From JACJYM01 sp965230495 (GTDB taxonomy: Bacteria; Bacteroidota; Bacteroidia; Chitinophagales; Saprospiraceae), in contig OZ246004.1 in the NCBI GenBank assembly GCA_965230495.1, positions 124,001 to 188,000 on the forward strand: a stretch of 64,000 nt of DNA, in the 5' to 3' direction. Position numbers and translations under genes: made by a program. The notes beneath the pieces were generated by a model. It made no database searches, was not told the DNA's origin, and worked only from the letters and a program-made list of their open reading frames with translations. This document shows positions 56,079-64,000 of the stretch, piece by piece; the stretch's first letter is position 1; each line of letters opens with the position of its first letter.

Positions 56079-59000
56079 ATGACTGCTATAATGATGTACA
56101 TTAATGTCTTTGTAAGAACCGCTTGTTTAATATTGTTTCTTTGTTTAACTAATTTAATTTATGGTCAGGGAGACAGTTATTGTACTTCCACTTCTATTTC
56201 TGTGGGAAGCTCATGTATTACAGAGGCGGGTTCAACAACAGGATTCGATTCTGATTCAGAATTTGATAGTTCCTGTAGCGGTACTGAGACTGCGGAAGGT
56301 TGGTATTGGATAACAGGAGGAGTAGATGGTACTAATTACACAGTAGAACTAACAGGTGCTACAGGTGATGATTTTGTAATTTCAGTGGTTGGTGTAACAG
56401 GAGCAACATGCACATCGCCGGTTGAAATTGATTGTGTAGACGCTACAGGTAGTGGTGGTACAGAAACCATCACTTTTACATGGGATAATACTATATATGA
56501 CTACTACTATGTGCAAATGTATGAGTGGTGGGGAGGTGATGGTGATTTCGATATTTGTGTATATGGGGGAAGTAGTTCTACTTGTAGTTTGTCAAGTGCT
56601 GGTTTAACTAATATCGGATGTGATAGTAATTCTACTCCAGATGATGACACAGATGATATTATAGAATTCGAATTGGATCCAACCGGTTCTAATTTAGGTA
56701 GTGGATATAGCATTACTGTTTCCTCTGGTACTGTAAGCCCAACAACGGGAAGTTATGGAGCAGCTACTGGTTTCTCTATGGATGCGGGTTCTGCCGGAGG
56801 AGGAGACATTACAGTGACCATTACCGATAATGACGATCCAACTTGCACTATTGATGTGGATGTGACAGATCCTGGCCCCTGTTCTGGAAGTAGCGATAAT
56901 TGCTCTGGTGATGAAGCAGCCGCAGATGACTGTATTGATGCACCGCTTGTTTCGTTCGATCAACCATATGTGGGTAGTACTGATTGTGGGTTTACTGTTG
57001 ACGAACCATATTCTGGATATGGTACTGGTGGTGATTGGTGTGGAACCCTAGAGAATAATTCTTGGATTTCATTTATTGCCGCGGAGGAAACATTAGAATT
57101 TGATGTTACCGTGGAAGATATTGATGGGAGTTCAGGAGACCCTTGGTGGACGTGTGATACTGGTGTGCAATTCAGTTTATGGGAGGGTGATTGCGGTAAT
57201 CTTTCGTTGGTAGATGGAGTTTGTGAAAATCCGGGATCTGATCCTAATGTTGGAGAGACTAACAATTTTGAATTAACTGGAATGATTCCAGGAAATACTT
57301 ACTACTTAATGGTGGATGGATATGCAGGAGAAGAATGTAATTATACTCTTGATCCGGGAGATGGTATTGTGGTTTGCGATAACGATTTGTGCGGAGATGC
57401 GATAGAAATACAATGTGATAACCCTAATATTATCAACGGTCTACAATGTGCTACGAGTGATGATTCAGATTCAGATTGTAACGGGGCAGGATTTACGAAC
57501 GCTGGTACATGGTATTACTTTCAGGGAAATGATCAGGAGATTACTCTTAGTGTAGATAATGATGCTACTGATTTTAGTGCTAGAATTCATGTGTATGAAG
57601 GGACTTGTGGTTCTAAAACTTGTGTGGCAGGAGCAACAGGCAATGGAACCAATGAGGTAATATTCACAGCTAATTCTGGAACCACTTACTACATATGTAT
57701 TGATGGAGATGCAGGAGACATAGGTATTTTTGAGTTATCGATTGCATGCTCCATCTCATGTGTACAGGATGCTGGAACCTTTGATGTGGCTATTGATGGG
57801 GTCGATCAAGGATCATCTTGTGGTACTTTTGACCTGGACTCTCAAAGCGAGATAACATGGACGAGTAATGGCGATCAGAATGTTGGCCCAGGGGCTAATG
57901 CAGGAATTGTTTTCGTAATATTTGATACAGATCCTTCTGTATTTGACTTAACAGATCCTGATACTTTTAACCCTGGTTTAAACTCCAACGTATTGGGAGG
58001 AGATCCGGATAATACGGCTCCGTATACTACAGAAGAGACAAATTGTGCTGGGCTATCTGGTACTGATGATACTTGGCCTACTACAGTATGGGTGGTGCCT
58101 GTTACTGCTGATTTTGCTTCAATTCCATATACGATAGATACAGATTTTGATGGTTGTGTGGATGCCGGATGTATTACACAATTGAACTACATTTATACGG
58201 ATGAATTTACATTGGGATGTGGAGATACTTTTACAGACACTGGAGGCACTGGAGGAGATTATTGTAATAATGAAAATACATCTTGGTTAATTTGTCCTGA
58301 TGACCCATCAGAGCCAGTTACTGTAACGTTTTCTAGTTTTGAAACAGAAGGTATCATCACTTGTTACGATGAATTAGAAGTTTTCGATGGAGATTCTGAC
58401 TCAGCACCTTCATTAGGTGGATTTTGTGAGCCTGGCTTAGGCCCTTTTACTTCATCTCATTCTTCGGGATGCTTATATTTTGTTTTTACTTCTGATGGTT
58501 CTGGAACTGAATTTGGATGGGAAGCAAGTATTTCTTGTTCTGGTCCTCCTTGTACTTGTGAAGACCCAATATGTGGAGGTATGCACTGGGATTGTGTGTC
58601 AGAGGCAGAGGATGATTATAATGATTTTTCTAGTACAGCGGCACAATACGATATTGATCCTGACATAGTCGTTTCCAATGGTAGTACTTATGAACTTTGT
58701 TGGGATTACACAACGGGAGCAGATGAGACAAGTGTTGGATTTGTACATGCTTTAGGATATGAGTATGATGGATTTAGCGATGAGTGTACTTTCGATAGAA
58801 TATATCATGTATATGAGTCGGGATGTGGAACAGAAATTAGTTCTACTGGCAGTGCTGCATTTGGTACCGATGGACAGGAATATGACTTAAGTGCTAATAC
58901 TACTTACAGTTTTTGTGTAGAGATTACGATTACGAATTCAGATTGCCTTACCATAGCTGATACATGGGTATATTTATATAATGCTGACAACGGTGGAGGA

Positions 59001-62000
59001 TGCGGTACGTGTAGCACTCCATGTACAGAAACTGGAATGGGAATGGCAGACACTTATGATGATCGCAGTTGGAATCCCTCTGGAGTTCCAGACCCAGGAT
59101 CATGTTGGACACCTGATTGTCCCATTGAAGGACCAGAGATAGTTACAAATTGTTGGGAGGCAGTTGCCGATGCTACAGGATTTCTTGGATTTGCAAATAT
59201 TGTCGATGATGGTAGTACATTGTGTCTGCCTGGTGATATTGATATCAGTTGGGAATTACAGGCAGAAGGAGATTGTGGCAATGTGATTACGCCTGATGTG
59301 GATAATGCAAATGGAGTAAGTTCTGGATTTAATCCCGAATATTCTGGATTGACGGCAAATGGCACCTATGTGATTTGTATTACATATGATATTCCTGGTG
59401 GTATTTTTGATTGTGGATTAGATCAAGTATGTACTGAATATTACGGTACAGATTGTGATGCAAGTTTAGACGGAACGTCAATGGATGGATTTGCTTGTAA
59501 AGATGATAGTCGTAGCCTAGAAGCTATTACAAATTGGGTAGAGAATAGTAGCAGTGGGGCTGTGTTGATAGGATTTGTAGTGTTTTGTGATCCTCCTACT
59601 ACACCATTGACTGAGGCATATTATGATGCGAATGCCCTAGATGCTATATTAGAAACTACCGACAATATAGGAGATTTTATAAATACATCCGGACAGTATG
59701 AGGATCCAATTTCTGGTGAAACATGTGATGATGAAATATATCTTATTCCAATTACAGTAGAATCAGTAGATGGAGGTGGAAACTTCATAATTAATTGGGA
59801 TTGTTATGCGACTGAAGAAGTAATTCAAGTGGATTTAGGGGTGTCTCCTATGGCAGATGTGGTAGCTTCCTCTAACCCCATCTGTACAGGTGATGATGTG
59901 GATTTAACGGCAAGTGGGGGAGGTACGTATGAATGGAGCGATGGATTAGGTACCAATGCAACTGTTACAGTCAGTCCAACGAGTACAATGACTTATACCG
60001 TTACAGTTACCGATGATAGTGGTAATTGTACAAGTACTGCACAAATTGAAGTTGAAGTAAGCGAAATAGATGCCAGTGTTACGAATATCATGTGCGATAA
60101 TAATGGCACACCAAGTGATCCGAGTGATGATACCTTTACATTTGATGTAACTGTAACCGGAACCAATACTGGAAGTACATGGACAGCTAATGATTCAGGA
60201 AGTACCTCTGGGAGTTATGGCATTGCGGTAAGTTTTGGCCCATATAATATTTCAGATGGTAGTATTTCATTCACTATTACTGATGATGGAGGGGCTGGTT
60301 GCACCACTACTGTTATGGTGGATCCTCCCTCGACATGTTCAGATGAATGTGAAATAGACGCTAGTGTATTGAATATAGTGTGTAATAATAACGGCACACC
60401 AAGTGATGACAGTGATGATACGTATACTTTTGATATAAACGTGACGGGTACCAATACTGGAGCGAGTTGGACAGCGGATGACCCGAATGGAGAGAGTGGA
60501 GCTTATGGAGTTAATGTAAGTTTTGGACCTTTTAACATTAGTGATGGGGTATTGACTTTCACGGTTACGGATATAGATGATAGTGGTTGTACCTATGAAG
60601 TTATGGTGACGCCGCCAAGTACCTGTTCAAATACATGTAGTATATCCCATACAGTTGCCAATATAGTATGTGATGACAATGGTACACCGAGTGACCCGAG
60701 TGATGATACCTATAGTTTTGAGATTACAGTTACGGGTATGAATACGGGAGCAAGTTGGAGTGCTGATGATCCAAATGGAACGAGTGGATTGTATGGAGTA
60801 AGTACAAGTTTTGGACCTTATGATATTAGTGATGGAGATTTAAGTTTTACGATTACTGATGTGGATGATAATGGTTGCACAACAAGTGTGATGGTGACAG
60901 CACCTGGGACATGTTCAGATGAATGCGATATAGATCATAGTGTGGTGAATATAGTATGTGATGATAATGGTACACCGAGTGACCCGAGTGATGATACGTT
61001 TACATTTGAAGTGACGGTAACAGGCAGTAATACGGGAGCTAGTTGGATGGCCAATGATCCGAATGGAACAAGTGGTAGTTATGGAGTAAGTACGAGTTTT
61101 GGGCCTTATGATATTAGTGATGGAGATTTGAATTTTACAATTACGGATATTAATGACAGTGGTTGTACGACGAGTGTGATGGTGACAGCACCTGGGACAT
61201 GTTCGGATGAATGTGATATAGATCATAGTGTAGTGAATATAATATGTGATGATAATGGTACGCCAAGTGATCCGAGTGATGACACATTTACGTTTGAGGT
61301 GACGGTAACAGGAAGTAATACAGGAAGTGGTTGGAGTGCTAGTGATCCTAATGGAACGAGTGGTAGTTATGGAGTATCTGTAACCTTTGGGCCCTATGAC
61401 ATTAGTGGAGGAGATTTAAGTTTTACGATTACTGATGTGGATGATAATGGTTGCACAACAAGTGTGATGGTGACAGCACCTGGGACATGTTCAGATGAAT
61501 GTGATATTGATGCGAGTGTGGTAAATATAGTATGTGATGATAATGGTACACCGAGTGACCCAAGTGATGATACCTATAGTTTTGAGGTGACGGTAACAGG
61601 TAGTAATACAGGAAGTGGTTGGAGTGCAAGTGATCCAAATGGAACGAGTGGTAGTTATGGAGTATCTGTAACCTTTGGGCCCTATGACATTAGTGGAGGA
61701 GATTTAAGTTTTACGATAACAGATAATAGTGATGCTGGTTGCACTACTACTGTTATGGTGGATCCTCCCTCGACATGTTCAGATGAATGTGAAATAGACG
61801 CTAGTGTATTGAATATAGTGTGTAATAATAACGGCACACCGAGTGATGACAGTGATGATACGTATACTTTTGATATAAACGTGACGGGTGCCAATACTGG
61901 AGCGAGTTGGACAGCGGATGATCCTAATGGAGAGAGTGGAGCTTATGGAGTTAATGTAGGTTTTGGACCGTTTAATATTGGTGATGGGGTATTGACTTTC

Positions 62001-64000
62001 ACGGTTACGGATATAGATGATAGTGGTTGTACCTATGAAGTTATGGTGACGCCGCCAAGTACCTGTTCAAATACATGTAGTATATCCCATACAGTTGCCA
62101 ATATAGTATGCGATGACAATGGTACACCGAGTGACCCAAGTGATGATACATTTACCTTTGAGATTACAGTTACGGGAATGAATACGGGAGCTAGTTGGAG
62201 TGCTGATGATCCAAATGGAACGAGTGGATTGTATGGAGTGAGTACAAGTTTTGGACCTTATGATATTGGTGATGGAGATTTAAGTTTTACGATTACTGAT
62301 GTGGATGATGCTGGTTGCACTACTACTGTTATGGTGGATCCACCCTCGACATGTTCGGATGAATGTGATATTGATGCGAGTGTGGTAAATATAGTATGTG
62401 ATGATAATGGTACACCGAGTGATCCGAGTGATGATACGTTTACGTTTGAAGTGACGGTAACAGGCAGTAATACGGGAGCTAGTTGGACGGCCAATGATCC
62501 GAATGGCACAAGTGGTAGTTATGGAGTGAGTACAAGTTTTGGGCCTTATGATATTAGTGATGGAGATTTGAATTTTACAATTACGGATATTAATGACAGT
62601 GGTTGTACGACAAGTGTGATGGTGACAGCACCTGGGACATGTTCGGATGAATGTGATATAGATCATAGTGTAGTGAATATAGTATGTGATGATAATGGTA
62701 CACCAAGTGACCCGAGCGATGATACATTTACCTTTGAGATTACAGTTACGGGAATGAATACGGGAGCTAGTTGGAGTGCTGATGATCCAAATAGTACGAG
62801 TGGTAGCTATGGAGTGAGTACTACCTTTGGACCCTATGATATTAGTGATGGAGATTTAAGTTTTACGATTACTGATGTGGATGATGCTGGTTGTACGACA
62901 AGTGTGATGGTGACAGCACCTGGGACATGTTCAGATGAATGTGATATTGAAGCGAGTGTGGTAAATATAGTATGTGATGACAATGGTACACCGAGTGACC
63001 CAAGTGATGATACCTATAGTTTTGAAGTGACAGTAACAGGTAGTAATACAGGAAGTGGTTGGAGTGCAAGTGATCCAAATGGAACGAGTGGAAGTTATGG
63101 AGTATCTGTAACCTTTGGGCCCTATGACATTAGTGGTGGAGATTTAAGTTTTACGATAACAGATAACAGTGATGCTGGCTGTACAACAAGTGTAATGGTT
63201 ACCGCACCGGATGTATGTTCAAATGAATGTGATATCGATGCAGTATTTAGTAATGTAATATGTAATGATAACGGTACACCAAGTGATCCAGATGACGACA
63301 CGTATACTTTTGATGTGCTAGTGACAGGCAGTAATACGGGAAGTGGCTGGAGTGCAGATGATCCAAATGGAGAGAGTGGAGCTTATGGAGTAAATGTAAG
63401 TTTTGGGCCATTTGATATTGCAAATGGAAATATCACAATAACGATAACAGATGATGATAACCCGGGCTGTACAACTACTTTTACAGTAACAGCTCCTAAC
63501 ACATGTTCGGGTACATGTAGTATAGGTCATGTGGTGAGCAATATAGTATGCGATGACAATGGCACGCCAAGTGACCCAAGTGATGATACCTATACTTTTG
63601 AGATTTTGGTGACAGGAAGTAATATTGGAGGAGGATGGACAGCCGACGATCCAAATAGTAGTAGCGGATTGTACGGTGTGACAGAGACTTTAGGGCCTTA
63701 TAATATTGCTGACGGCAACTTAAATTTTACAATAACAGATGATACGGACCCTGCCTGTACAACAATAGTTGGAGTGGTTCCACCTGGGACATGTTCAGAT
63801 GAATGTGATATTGATGCGAGTGTGGTAAATATAGTATGTGATGATAATGGTACACCGAGTGATCCGAGTGATGACACATTTACGTTTGAAGTGACGGTAA
63901 CAGGCAGTAATACGGGAGCTAGTTGGACGGCCAATGATCCGAATGGCACAAGTGGTAGTTATGGAGTGAGTACAAGTTTTGGGCCTTATGATATTAGTGA
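56079..64000 (+). CDS. Giant secreted repeat protein, C-terminal part beyond the window
   Basis: ATG 56079 directly follows an in-frame TGA; ATGs at 56091 and 56094 are alternatives giving a tighter signal peptide (VRTACLILFLCLTNLIYG). The frame stays open for 2640 codons to the window edge. Order: Cys-rich PPC-like domains (~30-700), a CUB-like domain (~707-822; CYDELEVFDG), further PPC-like and Ig-like domains (~830-1325; CTGDDVDLTASGGG), then thirteen complete 96-residue repeats and part of a fourteenth. The repeats carry CDDNGTPSDPSDDTFTF, SFGPYDIS and GCTTSVMV cores with four Cys each. A T9SS sorting domain is expected beyond 64000. Probable adhesin; function unproven. Confidence 0.88.
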   Translation, partial: MTAIMMYINVFVRTACLILFLCLTNLIYGQGDSYCTSTSISVGSSCITEAGSTTGFDSDSEFDSSCSGTETAEGWYWITGGVDGTNYTVELTGATGDDFVISVVGVTGATCTSPVEIDCVDATGSGGTETITFTWDNTIYDYYYVQMYEWWGGDGDFDICVYGGSSSTCSLSSAGLTNIGCDSNSTPDDDTDDIIEFELDPTGSNLGSGYSITVSSGTVSPTTGSYGAATGFSMDAGSAGGGDITVTITDNDDPTCTIDVDVTDPGPCSGSSDNCSGDEAAADDCIDAPLVSFDQPYVGSTDCGFTVDEPYSGYGTGGDWCGTLENNSWISFIAAEETLEFDVTVEDIDGSSGDPWWTCDTGVQFSLWEGDCGNLSLVDGVCENPGSDPNVGETNNFELTGMIPGNTYYLMVDGYAGEECNYTLDPGDGIVVCDNDLCGDAIEIQCDNPNIINGLQCATSDDSDSDCNGAGFTNAGTWYYFQGNDQEITLSVDNDATDFSARIHVYEGTCGSKTCVAGATGNGTNEVIFTANSGTTYYICIDGDAGDIGIFELSIACSISCVQDAGTFDVAIDGVDQGSSCGTFDLDSQSEITWTSNGDQNVGPGANAGIVFVIFDTDPSVFDLTDPDTFNPGLNSNVLGGDPDNTAPYTTEETNCAGLSGTDDTWPTTVWVVPVTADFASIPYTIDTDFDGCVDAGCITQLNYIYTDEFTLGCGDTFTDTGGTGGDYCNNENTSWLICPDDPSEPVTVTFSSFETEGIITCYDELEVFDGDSDSAPSLGGFCEPGLGPFTSSHSSGCLYFVFTSDGSGTEFGWEASISCSGPPCTCEDPICGGMHWDCVSEAEDDYNDFSSTAAQYDIDPDIVVSNGSTYELCWDYTTGADETSVGFVHALGYEYDGFSDECTFDRIYHVYESGCGTEISSTGSAAFGTDGQEYDLSANTTYSFCVEITITNSDCLTIADTWVYLYNADNGGGCGTCSTPCTETGMGMADTYDDRSWNPSGVPDPGSCWTPDCPIEGPEIVTNCWEAVADATGFLGFANIVDDGSTLCLPGDIDISWELQAEGDCGNVITPDVDNANGVSSGFNPEYSGLTANGTYVICITYDIPGGIFDCGLDQVCTEYYGTDCDASLDGTSMDGFACKDDSRSLEAITNWVENSSSGAVLIGFVVFCDPPTTPLTEAYYDANALDAILETTDNIGDFINTSGQYEDPISGETCDDEIYLIPITVESVDGGGNFIINWDCYATEEVIQVDLGVSPMADVVASSNPICTGDDVDLTASGGGTYEWSDGLGTNATVTVSPTSTMTYTVTVTDDSGNCTSTAQIEVEVSEIDASVTNIMCDNNGTPSDPSDDTFTFDVTVTGTNTGSTWTANDSGSTSGSYGIAVSFGPYNISDGSISFTITDDGGAGCTTTVMVDPPSTCSDECEIDASVLNIVCNNNGTPSDDSDDTYTFDINVTGTNTGASWTADDPNGESGAYGVNVSFGPFNISDGVLTFTVTDIDDSGCTYEVMVTPPSTCSNTCSISHTVANIVCDDNGTPSDPSDDTYSFEITVTGMNTGASWSADDPNGTSGLYGVSTSFGPYDISDGDLSFTITDVDDNGCTTSVMVTAPGTCSDECDIDHSVVNIVCDDNGTPSDPSDDTFTFEVTVTGSNTGASWMANDPNGTSGSYGVSTSFGPYDISDGDLNFTITDINDSGCTTSVMVTAPGTCSDECDIDHSVVNIICDDNGTPSDPSDDTFTFEVTVTGSNTGSGWSASDPNGTSGSYGVSVTFGPYDISGGDLSFTITDVDDNGCTTSVMVTAPGTCSDECDIDASVVNIVCDDNGTPSDPSDDTYSFEVTVTGSNTGSGWSASDPNGTSGSYGVSVTFGPYDISGGDLSFTITDNSDAGCTTTVMVDPPSTCSDECEIDASVLNIVCNNNGTPSDDSDDTYTFDINVTGANTGASWTADDPNGESGAYGVNVGFGPFNIGDGVLTFTVTDIDDSGCTYEVMVTPPSTCSNTCSISHTVANIVCDDNGTPSDPSDDTFTFEITVTGMNTGASWSADDPNGTSGLYGVSTSFGPYDIGDGDLSFTITDVDDAGCTTTVMVDPPSTCSDECDIDASVVNIVCDDNGTPSDPSDDTFTFEVTVTGSNTGASWTANDPNGTSGSYGVSTSFGPYDISDGDLNFTITDINDSGCTTSVMVTAPGTCSDECDIDHSVVNIVCDDNGTPSDPSDDTFTFEITVTGMNTGASWSADDPNSTSGSYGVSTTFGPYDISDGDLSFTITDVDDAGCTTSVMVTAPGTCSDECDIEASVVNIVCDDNGTPSDPSDDTYSFEVTVTGSNTGSGWSASDPNGTSGSYGVSVTFGPYDISGGDLSFTITDNSDAGCTTSVMVTAPDVCSNECDIDAVFSNVICNDNGTPSDPDDDTYTFDVLVTGSNTGSGWSADDPNGESGAYGVNVSFGPFDIANGNITITITDDDNPGCTTTFTVTAPNTCSGTCSIGHVVSNIVCDDNGTPSDPSDDTYTFEILVTGSNIGGGWTADDPNSSSGLYGVTETLGPYNIADGNLNFTITDDTDPACTTIVGVVPPGTCSDECDIDASVVNIVCDDNGTPSDPSDDTFTFEVTVTGSNTGASWTANDPNGTSGSYGVSTSFGPYDIS
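60063..64000 (+). repeat. 288-bp tandem array (13 full units plus a partial) with a five-unit higher-order period
   Basis: Equivalent codons recur every 288 bp without a single indel: 60063, 60351, 60639, 60927, 61215, 61503, 61791, 62079, 62367, 62655, 62943, 63231, 63519, 63807. Units 2, 3, 4 and 6 match units 7, 8, 9 and 11 better than their neighbours, and units 12-14 continue the same order. This gives a 1440-bp super-period. The array continues past the window end. Confidence 0.93.

Noticed and set aside
60215..63949. Periodic minus-strand ORFs of 69-128 codons across the last 4 kb
   Set aside because: They recur with the same 288-bp spacing as the plus-strand repeats and are antisense shadows of the giant gene, with Ser/Thr/Ile/His-biased composition.
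60063..64000. CRISPR-like regular repeats
   Set aside because: The period of 288 bp is too long, the units have no unique spacers, and the array is one continuous coding frame.
1..64000. Transposase, integrase, phage or tRNA genes
   Set aside because: None could be recognised on either strand; the cassette idea rests only on the palindromic elements.

Overview
The window is an AT-rich chromosomal segment of a member of the Bacteroidota. The evidence is: secreted proteins ending in type IX secretion (T9SS) sorting domains, SprB-type and PPC-type surface domains, an AraC regulator fused to a multi-helix membrane sensor, a pckA promoter element of the TAnnTTTG type, and the absence of Shine-Dalgarno sequences. 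A marine or saprospiria-like lineage is plausible but is only an inference. I saw no tRNA, rRNA, CRISPR array, transposase, integrase or phage gene.

Layout. 0-9 kb: the 3' end of an Omp85-type outer-membrane barrel gene, a T9SS protein, pepT, a PfkB-type kinase, an alkyltransferase-like protein, two genes broken by single-base frameshifts (a Gmad2 lipoprotein and a GNAT acetyltransferase), and an operon of a Big2/DM13 lipoprotein with an outer-membrane barrel. 9-16 kb: a GNAT/pirin cluster, then a molybdenum hydroxylase locus (MocA-like, XdhC, Mo-cofactor subunit, 2Fe-2S subunit, diheme cytochrome c). 16-32 kb: mostly housekeeping genes: an AraC regulator, pckA, DoxX, a thioredoxin-like protein, a nuclease-helicase, msrBA, an acyl-CoA dehydrogenase with an SCP2 protein, clpB and ppc. 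32-36.5 kb: small accessory genes with two homologous attC-like palindromic elements, resembling a short gene-cassette array without an integrase. 36.6-42.6 kb: a 1981-residue T9SS protein with ten Cys/Trp-rich repeats plus PKD, cohesin-like, dockerin-like and SprB domains. 42.7-47.4 kb: a glycosyltransferase, a DtxR/MntR-type regulator with a metal-binding protein and an ABC ATPase but no permease, and a membrane AraC regulator. 47.7-64 kb: two giant secreted proteins. The first (2290 residues) ends in an A-B-C-A-B-C set of cadherin-like domains and is followed by a small T9SS partner. The second starts at 56079, runs past the window end, and contains a perfectly regular 288-bp tandem array.

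How the genes work together. The Mo-hydroxylase genes form one unit: MocA and XdhC would make and insert the cofactor, and electrons would leave through the 2Fe-2S subunit to the cytochrome, since no FAD subunit is present. msrB and msrA repair oxidised methionine. pckA and ppc are the two opposing enzymes of the PEP/oxaloacetate node. The three giant proteins make 36-64 kb a cell-surface island whose repeats show several ages of domain duplication. The strongest candidates for something undescribed are the five-domain higher-order repeat in the last gene, the attC-like elements, and the permease-less metal uptake operon.
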